Position numbers and translations under genes: made by a program
Assembly: GCA_039798705.1 (NCBI GenBank)
Contig: JBDKFN010000003.1
Location: forward strand, 33,264 to 97,263
Origin: CAIKLP01 sp039798705
Lineage (GTDB): Bacteria; Bacteroidota; Bacteroidia; Sphingobacteriales; Sphingobacteriaceae
Reading direction: 5' to 3'
DNA: 64,000 nt
Notes under the pieces: generated by a model
Seen by the model: only the letters and a program-made list of their open reading frames with translations
What the model was told of the DNA's origin: nothing
Database searches by the model: none
Part shown: positions 17,673 to 27,147 of the stretch, piece after piece
Layout of the letters: every line of letters begins with the position of its first letter
How positions within the stretch are numbered: position 1 is the first letter of the stretch

Positions 17673-19364
17673 ATGAATCCTTTACCAATGAAAAAAAATA
17701 TAGATAAAATTGACCTTTCGCTAACTAAAACCCCAACAGGAAGCACTTTAACTTGCAAAGGTTGGGTGCAAGAAGCAGCCTTAAGAATGTTATTAAACAA
17801 TTTAGATCCAGAAGTAGCTGAACGCCCTGAGGAATTAATTGTTTATGGAGGAAGAGGTAAAGCAGCTAGAAACCCAGAAGCATTTTATTTAATCGTAAAA
17901 GCTTTGAAAGACTTAAACGATGATGAAACTTTATTGATTCAATCGGGAAAACCCGTAGGTATTTTACCAACACATAAAGATGCACCAAGGGTAATCATTT
18001 CTAATTCTCAAATTGTTCCTAAATGGGCAACTTTCGATTACTTCAACGAATTAGAAGATAAAGGACTCATGATGTATGGTCAGATGACTGCTGGATCGTG
18101 GATATACATTGGTTCACAAGGAATCGTTCAAGGAACTTTTGAAACATTTGCTGCAGTTGCACGCAAACATTTTGGCGGAACTTTAAAAGGCACCATTTCG
18201 GTAACTGCAGGTTTAGGAGGAATGGGTGGTGCGCAACCATTAGCAGTGACTATGAATGAAGGTGTTTGTTTAGCTGCAGAAGTGGAAGAATGGAGAATTC
18301 AAAAAAGAATTGAAACTAGGTATATTGATTTAATGATTCATGATATTGATGAAGCAATTGATAGAGCAGTTTTAGCAAAACAAAATAATGAAGCTATTTC
18401 TATTGGTGTGGTTTGTAATGCAGTTGATTTATTAGCTCGCATGTTAGAAAGAAATATTATTCCAGAAGTATTAACAGATCAAACTTCTGCACACGATCCA
18501 TTGGTTGGTTATTTCCCAGAAGGAATAAGCGTTTCAGAAGCAAAAGAACTTAGAGAAAACAATCCTGATGAATACATCAAAGATGCCTATTCAACAATGG
18601 CACATCATATTAATTTGATGTTAGAAATGCAAAGCAAAGGTGCTATTACATTTGATTATGGAAATAATTTAAGAGGTAGAGCGCTAGAAGCTGGCGTTAA
18701 AAATGCTTTTGATTTTCCAGGCTTTGTGCCTGCATATATTCGTCCACTTTTTTGTGAAGGTAAAGGACCATTCAGATGGGCTGCACTTTCTGGAGATCCA
18801 CAAGATATTTATGAAACAGATAAATTAATTCTAGAATTGTTTCCGGAAAATAAAGAATTGGCAAGATGGATTAAAATGGCGCAAGAGCGAATCGCATTCC
18901 AAGGATTGCCAGCTAGAATTTGTTGGTTAGGACAAGGTGAAAGAGAAATTGCAGGTTTAGCCTTTAATAAATTAGTGGCAGAAGGTAAAGTGAAAGCGCC
19001 AATTGTTATTGGAAGAGACCACTTAGATACCGGTTCGGTTGCATCTCCAAATAGAGAGACGGAAGCAATGTTAGATGGATCTGATGCAGTTGCAGACTGG
19101 CCAATTTTAAATGCATTGATCAACACTGCAGGTGGTGCAAGTTGGGTTTCGTTGCACCATGGAGGTGGCGTTGGTATCGGTTATTCTATACACGCCGGTA
19201 TGGTAATCTTAGCAGATGGAACCGACGAAGCTGCTGCTAGAATTAAAAGAGTTTTACATAACGACCCTGCAATGGGAGTAATCAGACATATGGATGCGGG
19301 ATATGATATTGCAAAAGATACCGCAAGAAAACATCGATTAGATATCAACGAAAGATTAAAATAA
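17673..19364 (+). CDS. hutU: Urocanate hydratase
   Basis: Converts urocanate to 4-imidazolone-5-propionate, the second step of histidine degradation, using tightly bound NAD+. The 563 residues are of normal length. Visible markers are the early VYGGRGKAARN, the NAD-binding GTISVTAGLGGMGGAQPLA, and the signature QGLPARICWLGQGERE containing the catalytic cysteine. A second ATG at codon 6 (17688) is possible, but the -7 box placement fits the first. It is separated from hutH by the TonB receptor on the opposite strand; hutI is not in the window. Confidence 0.97.
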   Translation: MNPLPMKKNIDKIDLSLTKTPTGSTLTCKGWVQEAALRMLLNNLDPEVAERPEELIVYGGRGKAARNPEAFYLIVKALKDLNDDETLLIQSGKPVGILPTHKDAPRVIISNSQIVPKWATFDYFNELEDKGLMMYGQMTAGSWIYIGSQGIVQGTFETFAAVARKHFGGTLKGTISVTAGLGGMGGAQPLAVTMNEGVCLAAEVEEWRIQKRIETRYIDLMIHDIDEAIDRAVLAKQNNEAISIGVVCNAVDLLARMLERNIIPEVLTDQTSAHDPLVGYFPEGISVSEAKELRENNPDEYIKDAYSTMAHHINLMLEMQSKGAITFDYGNNLRGRALEAGVKNAFDFPGFVPAYIRPLFCEGKGPFRWAALSGDPQDIYETDKLILELFPENKELARWIKMAQERIAFQGLPARICWLGQGEREIAGLAFNKLVAEGKVKAPIVIGRDHLDTGSVASPNRETEAMLDGSDAVADWPILNALINTAGGASWVSLHHGGGVGIGYSIHAGMVILADGTDEAAARIKRVLHNDPAMGVIRHMDAGYDIAKDTARKHRLDINERLK

Positions 19365-19372
19365 TTTTTTGA

Positions 19373-20293
19373 TTAGTATTTTTTTATATACTGATAAAGA
19401 TTAAAATTAGGAACAGCGCTTGCGGCAAGAATATCTGCTAAAAGCGCTGTTTTATTTATATCCTTCATACGCTTATTCTGAATCAATCGAAAAGCTTTAT
19501 CTGCTAATAATAAATTCTTTTTTTCTGCCGCAACTTCCCATTTTCTATCATTGATCAAATTTGCTAAATCAGCGATACCTTCGTTTTTAGATGCTATTGT
19601 TTTAATAACAATTGCAGCACTTTGATCATTATTTTTTTCGTGAATTATTTTTTGAATGTTATTTGCAAATGCATCTGCACCTGCTCGGTCTGCTTTGTTA
19701 ACTACGAAAATATCTGCAATCTCCATCACGCCTGATTTAATTCCTTGAATTTCATCCCCAGCCTCTGGAACAAGCACTAACACTGTTGTATCAGCCAATC
19801 CAACAATTTCAATTTCAGATTGCCCTACACCAACTGTTTCTACAATTATTACATCAAAAGGGAATGCTCTTAATACATCGCAAATTTCAATAGTCTTAGC
19901 AGACAATCCCCCCAAAGCACCTCTAGTTGCCAATGACCTGATGAAAACTTGTTCATCTAAAAAATGGCTGCTCATGCGAATTCGATCACCTAATAAAGAA
20001 CCGAAATTAAATGGAGATGTTGGATCTATTGCTAAAACTGCTACACGCTTATTCGACTTAGTATATTCAGTAATCAACGAATTAACGATGGTGCTTTTAC
20101 CAGCACCTGGAGGGCCGGTAATGCCTATAATTGGAATGTTTTGATTAATGTTGATGGAAGAAAGAAAATCCAAATAGCCATCGAGCTCATTTTCAACGCC
20201 TGTTATAGCGCGAGCTAATGCACGATAGTCACCTAATTTTATTTTCTCTAATATTTCGATCCAATTAGTCATTGATTTAACTAAATTAGCCAC
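19373..20293 (-). CDS. meaB: MeaB/ArgK-type GTPase, methylmalonyl-CoA mutase chaperone
   Basis: A G3E-family P-loop GTPase that protects and reactivates B12-dependent methylmalonyl-CoA mutase. Walker A is GPPGAGKST (60-68); the switch region ETVGVGQSE and the guanine-specificity motif NKAD are present, as is the DPTSPF segment typical of MeaB. The 306 residues assume a GTG start; an ATG at codon 8 (20272) is the alternative. A perfect -7 box lies 7 nt upstream of the GTG, which fits leaderless use of it but also a short leader to the ATG. No mutase gene is in the window. The gene converges on hutU with an 8-bp gap. Confidence 0.93.
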   Translation of the reverse strand: MANLVKSMTNWIEILEKIKLGDYRALARAITGVENELDGYLDFLSSININQNIPIIGITGPPGAGKSTIVNSLITEYTKSNKRVAVLAIDPTSPFNFGSLLGDRIRMSSHFLDEQVFIRSLATRGALGGLSAKTIEICDVLRAFPFDVIIVETVGVGQSEIEIVGLADTTVLVLVPEAGDEIQGIKSGVMEIADIFVVNKADRAGADAFANNIQKIIHEKNNDQSAAIVIKTIASKNEGIADLANLINDRKWEVAAEKKNLLLADKAFRLIQNKRMKDINKTALLADILAASAVPNFNLYQYIKKY

Positions 20294-20300
20294 AAATAAA

Positions 20301-20308
20301 CAAAATTA
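20301..20308 (-). promoter_or_regulatory. -7 box of meaB
   Basis: TAATTTTG on the - strand, a perfect TAnnTTTG match, lying 7 nt before the GTG start and 28 nt before the alternative ATG. Confidence 0.45.
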
Positions 20309-20328
20309 AATAGCCAACACCTAAATTT

Positions 20329-21201
20329 ATGAAAGTTAGTGGTTTTACTTTTATCAGAAACGCCATTTTATACGATTACCCAATTGTGGAGGCTATCAAC
20401 TCGATATTACCTATTTGCGATGAATTTGTAGTAGCAGTAGGGCAATCAGAGGACCAAACCATCGAATTAATTCAATCTATTAACTCTCCAAAAATTAAAA
20501 TTATTGAAACCCAATGGGATGATAGTTTAAGAGAAGGTGGACGAGTGTTAGCCGTTGAAACAGATAAAGCATTTGCTGCCATTTCTAAAGATGCTGATTG
20601 GTGTTTTTACATTCAGGGAGATGAGTGTGTACATGAAAAATATTTGCCCATTATTAAATCAGAAATGGAAAAATGCATTGCTGATAAAAAAATTGAAGGA
20701 TTGCTTTTTAATTATTTACATTTTTACGGTTCTTATGATTTCATCGGTACCGCAAGGAAATGGTATAGAAACGAAATTAGAATTATAAGAAATAATCCGA
20801 AGATGAGTTCGTTTAGAGATGCGCAAGGATTTAGAATTGATAATCGAAAATTACGAGTTAAAAAAATAGCTGCAAGTGTTTACCATTACGGATGGGTAAA
20901 ACATCCGGAGAAACAGCAAGCCAAAGCAGAAACATTTAATAAATTATGGCACAGCGATCAATGGGTAGAAAAAAACATTCCTAAAGTAAACGCATTCGAT
21001 TACTCTTTAGTTGATGGCGTAAAACGCTTTACAGGAAGCCATCCTGAAGTAATGAAAAATAGAATTGCTGCAATAAATTGGGAGTTTGATTTTGATCCGA
21101 CCAAGAAAAAAATGAAATTTAAACATCGAGTTGCTGGGTTAATTGAAAATATAACTGGATGGAGAATTGGTGAATATAAAAACTACCGTGTCATAAAATA
21201 A
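20329..21201 (+). CDS. Family 2 glycosyltransferase-like protein
   Basis: A 290-residue protein with a GT-A nucleotide-diphospho-sugar transferase N-terminus: VSGFTFIRNAI, then DEFVVAVGQSEDQT, and WCFYIQGDE as the probable DxD-like metal site. The C-terminal half is basic and rich in aromatic residues (VYHYGWVKHPEKQ) and is not a standard GT2 domain. It is probably a cytoplasmic enzyme acting on lipopolysaccharide or glycan, but donor and acceptor are unknown. The ATG is preceded by A/T-rich sequence, and the gene is followed 5 bp later by a second glycosyltransferase on the same strand. Confidence 0.8.
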   Translation: MKVSGFTFIRNAILYDYPIVEAINSILPICDEFVVAVGQSEDQTIELIQSINSPKIKIIETQWDDSLREGGRVLAVETDKAFAAISKDADWCFYIQGDECVHEKYLPIIKSEMEKCIADKKIEGLLFNYLHFYGSYDFIGTARKWYRNEIRIIRNNPKMSSFRDAQGFRIDNRKLRVKKIAASVYHYGWVKHPEKQQAKAETFNKLWHSDQWVEKNIPKVNAFDYSLVDGVKRFTGSHPEVMKNRIAAINWEFDFDPTKKKMKFKHRVAGLIENITGWRIGEYKNYRVIK

Positions 21202-21206
21202 AATTC

Positions 21207-21956
21207 ATGGAGAAAGTATCTGTAGTCATCATCACATTTAATGAAGAAAGAAATATTGGCAGGTGTTTAAATTCTGTTAAAAATATTGCAGATGAAATTA
21301 TCATTGTTGATTCAAATTCAACAGACCGAACGCTTAAAATTGCAGAAGAATTTAATGCAATTATTTTTCAGAAAGAATTTATTTCATATGCAGACCAAAA
21401 GAATTTTGCAAACTCAAAGGCCAAAAATAATTTTATACTTTCTTTAGATGCAGATGAAGCGCTAAGCGATGATTTGATTTTGTCTATCCAAAAAACGCTT
21501 AAAGCCCCTTTAAACAAAGCCTATCAGCTAAATAGAAGAACCAACTATTGTGGCCAATGGATTAACTACAGTGGCTGGTACCCTGACCCTAAAATAAGGC
21601 TATTCGATAAAAATTACGCAGTATGGGGCGGACCAAGTCTACATGAGATACTTATTGTGAAATCTAATACTGAGATTGGACTTTTAAAAGGAGATTTATT
21701 ACATTATTCTTTTTACACAAAAGAAGACCATGACAAACAATTAGAAAAATTTAGCACGATTGCAGCACAAGATTTATTTAGTCAACATAAAAAAGCAAGC
21801 ATTTATAGTTTATACATCAAACCCATTAATCGATTTTTAACTGATTATATTTTCAAAAGAGGATTCTTAGATGGAAAAGCTGGATTAATTATTTGCTTGT
21901 CTTCTGCGAAAGCAATGCATTTAAAATATGCAAAACTCAAAAAACTATACCGCTAA
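21207..21956 (+). CDS. Glycosyltransferase family 2, WaaE/KdtX-like
   Basis: A 249-residue GT2 enzyme with the full N-terminal signature: VSVVIITFNEERNIGRCL, IADEIIIVDSNSTDRT, and the FILSLDADEALS metal-binding segment. The QLNRRTNYCGQWINYSGWYPD region matches LPS core glucosyltransferases of the WaaE/KdtX type, so addition of a hexose to the inner core is likely (inference). It follows the preceding glycosyltransferase closely and its last 4 bp overlap the 3' end of a third one on the opposite strand. Confidence 0.9.
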   Translation: MEKVSVVIITFNEERNIGRCLNSVKNIADEIIIVDSNSTDRTLKIAEEFNAIIFQKEFISYADQKNFANSKAKNNFILSLDADEALSDDLILSIQKTLKAPLNKAYQLNRRTNYCGQWINYSGWYPDPKIRLFDKNYAVWGGPSLHEILIVKSNTEIGLLKGDLLHYSFYTKEDHDKQLEKFSTIAAQDLFSQHKKASIYSLYIKPINRFLTDYIFKRGFLDGKAGLIICLSSAKAMHLKYAKLKKLYR

Positions 21957-22843
21957 TTTTTTGAACTTAAGCGTTTAATAAAATTCTTAAAGCTAGCAAA
22001 TACAGGTATCCTAGCCTCTTTCAAAGGACCATCAAATTTTTCTCCTCTGCGCAAATAATATTTAGATAGCGTACTATTAGTCATCCCCCATTTATCAATA
22101 AATTTGTGATACCCTGGATTTTTAGTAACTCGCTTCACAGATTTAGAACCAAAATGATAAACCCTACTTTTGCTAACTCCTTTAAACAATCGAATTCCAA
22201 CTAGCCATAATTTCATTGAAAAGTCTGGATCGGAATACATGCCCGGAGAAAACTCATTACTATAACCACCCACTTTATCCCAAATATTTTTATGTACAAT
22301 ATTAGGTGGCCAGGTAGCACCTTGCCAATCATTCATAGGCAACTGTGCAAATTCTGCTAACAATTCTTCTTCTTTAAATGAAGTGATATCAGTTCCATAA
22401 TTATGCTCAATCATGCAATTACTTTGGGCTTTAGGCTCTATAGATGTTGCTGATATAAAGAAATTATCATGACCAATAGCATCAATTTCATCTGCTAAAT
22501 ATTCATCCCACTTTGGACATGCATACATGTCGTCATTCATGTATAATAAGTAATTGGTATTTAATAATTGTCTACCTGAATTTAATGCATAACAAACACC
22601 AACATTTTTTTCGCTAAAAGTATAGTCAATATCTGATTGTGATTTCACCCAATCTAACGTTCCATCTTTTCCTTCGTTAACATGAATAATTAATTGATGT
22701 TTAAAAGTGGAGTTTTTACGAATACTTTCAATACAAAGTTTTAAATAGTTTAAATTATTCCAACTAGGAATTAAAATTGAAAATTTATTTCCTTCAATTT
22801 TACTTTGCTTTATAATTTGTATCGGATGATTGTAATTAGTCAT
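21953..22843 (-). CDS. Glycosyltransferase family 2
   Basis: A 296-residue GT2 protein: FSILIPSWNNLNYLKLCIES, then HQLIIHVNEGKDGT, and YLLYMNDDMYACPKWDE, where NDD is the likely metal site. A central GYSNEFSPGMYSDPDFSMKL segment is typical of rhamnosyl- and other surface-glycan transferases. The C-terminus is basic. It starts 13 bp after the O-antigen ligase-like gene on the same strand, so both probably serve the same surface polysaccharide. Confidence 0.9.
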   Translation of the reverse strand: MTNYNHPIQIIKQSKIEGNKFSILIPSWNNLNYLKLCIESIRKNSTFKHQLIIHVNEGKDGTLDWVKSQSDIDYTFSEKNVGVCYALNSGRQLLNTNYLLYMNDDMYACPKWDEYLADEIDAIGHDNFFISATSIEPKAQSNCMIEHNYGTDITSFKEEELLAEFAQLPMNDWQGATWPPNIVHKNIWDKVGGYSNEFSPGMYSDPDFSMKLWLVGIRLFKGVSKSRVYHFGSKSVKRVTKNPGYHKFIDKWGMTNSTLSKYYLRRGEKFDGPLKEARIPVFASFKNFIKRLSSKN

Positions 22844-22856
22844 GCTAAATATTGTA

Positions 22857-24077
22857 TTAATCTAAATACTCGTCAGGTTTTGCAAATAAAAACAAGCTAT
22901 TAAATAATGCATAAAAGGTAACACCTGCTTGCGTTTCAAGCGTATCTTCTGTAAGCAGCGAAAGTGCAAATGCAATAAAAAATACGATATAAAAATAATC
23001 TAAGTATTTACGCCTATAAAATAATGGATAAAAAACAATTACTATAAAAAGCAACAAACCTACAATTCCAAAAGTCAATAAGAATGTGAGATACTGATTA
23101 TGCGCACGGTGTTGGTATTGTTTTTGTAATAAATTTGGGTGTGTTGAATAATATGCATTAAATGCACCTTCTACATCACCTGTTCCTATTCCAACAACCG
23201 GAGATGTTTTAAAAATATCCCATGCAACATTCCAATAAACAAAACGTTGTGCAATTGATTTCCCGTTTGGGTCTTGATTCAACTGATAAGATTGTAATTC
23301 ATATACCACTTCATGGGTTCTTAATTTTACACTAGGCAGTGTATAATATGAAATTACAGGAAGTGTGATCATTAATATGAATAGCACTACCGCAAGCCAA
23401 ACTTTTTTATGTCTAAAAATTAAATACCCACTTCCTAATAATAGTAATATAAAAAATACCACTAAGCCCATTCGCGAACCCATAATACCGTTGAAAACAA
23501 ACAGCCACAGCCCAGATGCAAAATAAAACAGATTAGCAAATGAAGGTTTTCTCCAATTGTTTTTAGCCAGCAAATAGAAAGAAGCAAATGCTGCAATGGT
23601 ATTCAATAAGCTCAATCGAATATGAGAAATGAAACGAGACATTTCTCGTAATTCAAAAAAGGTTACATTAAAATAATTGATGTAATAATACATTGCATAA
23701 ATAGACGATAGCAATGCTGTAATAAGCAAAACCTTCAAAATATTTCTAAATTGAATAGTAGAAAGTTGTTTAGCAGAAACAAATACGATGGGTAGAAAGA
23801 AAATTGGAAGTTTAATTTTTAAATCTTTTAATGCATATTCAAAATTACTCGTGTAAAGCAATCCTACCAAATGCAATAGAAACAAGCTAATGAGCAACCA
23901 GAAAATGTTAGACTCTTTTAATTTTTTGAACTTTGCCTTTAAATCACCTTCTGCAATCCAGTTAATAACTAATAAGCCAGTACAAATACTATTGATAGCA
24001 GAATATGAAAATACTCCGACAATAATGCCACAGATTAAAATTACTTGTGCTTTCTGAAAAGAAAAAAGATTAAGCAT
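22857..24077 (-). CDS. O-antigen ligase/polymerase family membrane protein
   Basis: A 406-residue polytopic inner-membrane protein with about 11-12 hydrophobic segments and the Wzy_C-type periplasmic loop, here RFVYWNVAWDIFKTSPVVG followed by GTGDVEGAF and HRAHNQYLTFLLTFG. The conserved arginine and histidine of this loop are those expected in WaaL/Wzy enzymes that transfer or polymerise lipid-linked glycans. Ligase and polymerase cannot be separated by sequence alone. It leads the neighbouring glycosyltransferase and is separated from infB by a terminator. Confidence 0.88.
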   Translation of the reverse strand: MLNLFSFQKAQVILICGIIVGVFSYSAINSICTGLLVINWIAEGDLKAKFKKLKESNIFWLLISLFLLHLVGLLYTSNFEYALKDLKIKLPIFFLPIVFVSAKQLSTIQFRNILKVLLITALLSSIYAMYYYINYFNVTFFELREMSRFISHIRLSLLNTIAAFASFYLLAKNNWRKPSFANLFYFASGLWLFVFNGIMGSRMGLVVFFILLLLGSGYLIFRHKKVWLAVVLFILMITLPVISYYTLPSVKLRTHEVVYELQSYQLNQDPNGKSIAQRFVYWNVAWDIFKTSPVVGIGTGDVEGAFNAYYSTHPNLLQKQYQHRAHNQYLTFLLTFGIVGLLLFIVIVFYPLFYRRKYLDYFYIVFFIAFALSLLTEDTLETQAGVTFYALFNSLFLFAKPDEYLD

Positions 24078-24086
24078 ATTCTAAAA

Positions 24087-24119
24087 TAAAAAAAAGCGCT
24101 GAAATTCAGCGCTTTTTTA
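24087..24119. terminator. Intrinsic terminator after infB
   Basis: AAAAAAAGCGCTGAA / TTCAGCGCTTTTTT with almost no loop. It ends the rimP-nusA-infB transcript before the O-antigen ligase-like gene. Confidence 0.9.
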
Positions 24120-24133
24120 ATGGTCTTTAAAAA

Positions 24134-27079
24134 TTATAATTTTCGTTTAATTTCAACTTGCTCAAACGCTTCAACGATATCTCCTACCTCTATGTCGTTG
24201 TAGTTTTGAATATTCAAACCACACTCATAATTGGTAGCAACTTCTTTCACATCGTCTTTGAAACGTTTCAATGAAGCTAATTCGCCAGTATGCATAACCA
24301 CACCATCTCTGATGATACGAATTTTACTATTTCTATTAATTTTACCGTCTAATACCATACAACCTGCAATGGTACCCACTTTCGAAATCTTGAATGTTTC
24401 TCTGATCTCAACATTGGCAACAATTTTCTCTTCAAACTGAGGAGCCAACATGCCTTCCATTGCTGATTTAATTTCATTGATTGCATCGTAGATAATCGAA
24501 TACATTCGGATATCAATTTGCTCTTGCTCTGCTAATTTTCTAGCGTTCAACGAAGGTCTAACTTGGAAACCAATAATAATCGCATCAGAAGCAGAAGCTA
24601 ATAATACATCTGATTCAGAAATTTGACCTACTGATTTATGAATGATATTAATTTGAATTTCTGCTGTAGATAATTTCAACAATGAATCTGATAACGCTTC
24701 GATTGAACCATCCACGTCACCTTTCACAATAATATTTAATTCTTTAAAGTTACCGATTGCTAAACGACGACCGATCTCATCTAAAGTAATATGTTTCTGT
24801 GTACGAATTCCTTGTTCGCGTTGTAATTGTAAACGCTTGTTTGCAATTTCTCTTGCTTCAACTTCAGAAGTCATTGAGTTAAATTTATCACCTGCTTGAG
24901 GCGCGCCATTCATACCCAATACTTGAATTGGTTGTGATGGACCAACTGATTCTACTTTGTTTCCGCGCTCGTTAAACAAGGCCTTCACCTTACCACTATA
25001 GCAACCTGCTAAAATTGGATCTCCCACTTTCAACGTACCTGCTTGTACTAAAATTGTAGTTACAATTCCTCTACCTTTATCTAAGGCAGCTTCAATTACA
25101 GTACCTACCGCATGTTTGTTTGGATTTGCTTTTAATTCTAACAATTCCGCTTCTAACATAACTTTCTCTAACAAGACATCAACATTTAATCCTTGTTTAG
25201 CAGAAATTTCTTGACACTGGTATTTTCCACCCCACTCCTCTACTAAAATATTCATAGCAGAAAGTTGCTCACGTACTTTATCTGGATTTGCTCCTGGTTT
25301 ATCAATTTTGTTTAATGCAAATATGATTGGAACACCTGCAGCCTGCGCATGGTTAATTGCTTCTTTAGTTTGAGGCATCACACTGTCGTCTGCTGCAATT
25401 ACAATAATAACAATATCGGTAACTGATGCACCCCTAGCACGCATAGCTGTAAAGGCTTCGTGACCTGGTGTATCTAAGAATGTGATTTTCTTTCCGCTTT
25501 CTAATTGCACTTCGTAAGCACCAATATGTTGTGTAATTCCACCGGCTTCACCAGCAATTACATTTGCCTTACGAATAAAATCTAGTAAAGATGTTTTACC
25601 ATGATCGACGTGACCCATTACGGTAACGATTGGTGCACGTGGAATTAAATCTTCTGGTTTATCTAAAACAACTGCTTCTGTTTCTTGCTCATCAGATGCA
25701 CTTATAAATTGCACTTCGTAGCCAAATTCATCTGCAACAATTGTTAACGTTTCCGCATCTAACCTTTGGTTAATTGATACGAACATTCCCAAATTCATAC
25801 AAGTAGAAATTACTTGCGTAACTGGAACATCCATCATTTTAGCTAATTCATTAGCTGTAACGAATTCTGTTACTTTTAATATTTTTGATTGTAACTCTTG
25901 CTCTAATGCAGCAGCTTCAGCATTTGCAGCGATATCGTCTCTTTTATTACGACGCATTTTTGTACGCTGTGCAAATTTACTTGATTTTCCTGCACCACTT
26001 AAACGAGCTAGTGTTGCTTTAATTTGATCTTGTATTTCTTTTTCAGTTGGTTCCGCTTTTGGCGCTGAAGAATTATTTCTAACAAAAGGTCCTTTTCTTC
26101 TGTCGCCACTATTTGCTGGTTTTGGATCACCTGCTCTATGGAATGTTCCTGGAGGGCGTCCACCTGCATTAGTATTAGGTGTACCTGTTTGTGGATTTTC
26201 TTTTCTCTTTCTTTTTTTCTTCGCTTGATCCGAAGCTGAATTACCTGATGAACTTGCAACAGGTGCTGCTTTTTTCTTAGCAGCGAATTGCGATAAATCT
26301 ATAGAACCAATAATGTTTGGTCCAGTTAATTTTTGTGCTTTCGCGCGGATAACTTCTAAGTCAACCTCGGCTTCAGCTGCTGGTGCAACTGGTGCATTGG
26401 CAACAGGAACAGCTGGAACTACAGGCGCTTCAACAACAGGTGCTGGTGCCTCTTCTTTCTTAACTGGTTCTTTTGTTTTTACAGGCGCTGCTACTGGTGC
26501 TTTTTCTTCTACAACTTTTTCAACCTTTTTTTCTGCCGCCTTCTTAGTTGCTTTTACTTTTTCATTTTCGCGCTCTGCTTTCTCTTCTTCTTTCTCTTCT
26601 TTCGTTTTCTTATCAGGGCGAGTTTTAGAATTAACTTTATCTAAATCGATTTTACCAACTATTTTAACAGTTGAAGTTTCAGCTTTTATTTCTGGAACAA
26701 CTTCTGTTGGAGTTGGCTCCACAACAACCGCAGCTTTTGGTGCTTTTGGTGCCGATGAAGTTACATTTTTAATTAAAATTTCTTTCTCCGCTTCAACTTC
26801 TGGCGCTTCTGTTTTTTTAGCTGCAACCGGTGCAGGGCTAACTTCAAGCGTTTCGTCTTTTCGGATTTTTCCAATAGCAATACTTTTGGCTTCCTCTTTA
26901 ATTGATTTATCGCCTTGAAATTCTTTTGTCAGAATCGAATACTGCTCCTCAGATAATTTGGTGTTTGGCTTATTGTCGATGTCCATCCCTTTTGCTTTAA
27001 GATGGTCCACAATAGTGCCAATACTCAAGTTAAATTCCTTGGCAGCTTTTAATAAATTTATTTTTTTGTCTTCAGACAT
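24134..27079 (-). CDS. infB: Translation initiation factor IF-2
   Basis: The GTPase that places initiator tRNA on the 30S subunit and drives subunit joining. The 981 residues comprise a short IF2_N domain, a long Ala/Pro/Lys/Glu-rich low-complexity region (about 75-370), a second IF2_N helical domain, the G domain with GHVDHGKTSLLDF (about 485-497), DTPGHEAF and NKID, then domains II-IV. The low-complexity region accounts for the length and for long open frames on the other strand. It is the last gene of rimP-nusA-infB, 68 bp after nusA. Confidence 0.98.
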   Translation of the reverse strand: MSEDKKINLLKAAKEFNLSIGTIVDHLKAKGMDIDNKPNTKLSEEQYSILTKEFQGDKSIKEEAKSIAIGKIRKDETLEVSPAPVAAKKTEAPEVEAEKEILIKNVTSSAPKAPKAAVVVEPTPTEVVPEIKAETSTVKIVGKIDLDKVNSKTRPDKKTKEEKEEEKAERENEKVKATKKAAEKKVEKVVEEKAPVAAPVKTKEPVKKEEAPAPVVEAPVVPAVPVANAPVAPAAEAEVDLEVIRAKAQKLTGPNIIGSIDLSQFAAKKKAAPVASSSGNSASDQAKKKRKRKENPQTGTPNTNAGGRPPGTFHRAGDPKPANSGDRRKGPFVRNNSSAPKAEPTEKEIQDQIKATLARLSGAGKSSKFAQRTKMRRNKRDDIAANAEAAALEQELQSKILKVTEFVTANELAKMMDVPVTQVISTCMNLGMFVSINQRLDAETLTIVADEFGYEVQFISASDEQETEAVVLDKPEDLIPRAPIVTVMGHVDHGKTSLLDFIRKANVIAGEAGGITQHIGAYEVQLESGKKITFLDTPGHEAFTAMRARGASVTDIVIIVIAADDSVMPQTKEAINHAQAAGVPIIFALNKIDKPGANPDKVREQLSAMNILVEEWGGKYQCQEISAKQGLNVDVLLEKVMLEAELLELKANPNKHAVGTVIEAALDKGRGIVTTILVQAGTLKVGDPILAGCYSGKVKALFNERGNKVESVGPSQPIQVLGMNGAPQAGDKFNSMTSEVEAREIANKRLQLQREQGIRTQKHITLDEIGRRLAIGNFKELNIIVKGDVDGSIEALSDSLLKLSTAEIQINIIHKSVGQISESDVLLASASDAIIIGFQVRPSLNARKLAEQEQIDIRMYSIIYDAINEIKSAMEGMLAPQFEEKIVANVEIRETFKISKVGTIAGCMVLDGKINRNSKIRIIRDGVVMHTGELASLKRFKDDVKEVATNYECGLNIQNYNDIEVGDIVEAFEQVEIKRKL

Positions 27080-27123
27080 CTATTGAAAATTATGCAGTTT
27101 ATGCTTTGTAATTATATTTATTC

Positions 27124-27144
27124 ATTCAATTTTTTAGATTGAAT
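27124..27144 (-). repeat. Inverted repeat between nusA and infB
   Basis: ATTCAAT and ATTGAAT with a 7-base loop, just after the nusA stop. The stem is A/T-rich and has no U-run after it, so it is at best a weak pause or processing hairpin within the operon. Confidence 0.3.
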
Positions 27145-27147
27145 TTC

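Noticed and set aside
20322..20331. TAAATTTATG at a glycosyltransferase start and TAATTTTATG at fabD as -7 boxes
   Set aside because: They end in TTTA rather than TTTG and overlap the start codon; more likely general A/T richness before starts.
26313..26918. 201-codon open frame on + opposite infB
   Set aside because: It mirrors the Ala/Pro/Lys-rich low-complexity region of IF-2; its Ser/Thr/Ala/Gly/Phe-rich translation is an antisense artefact.
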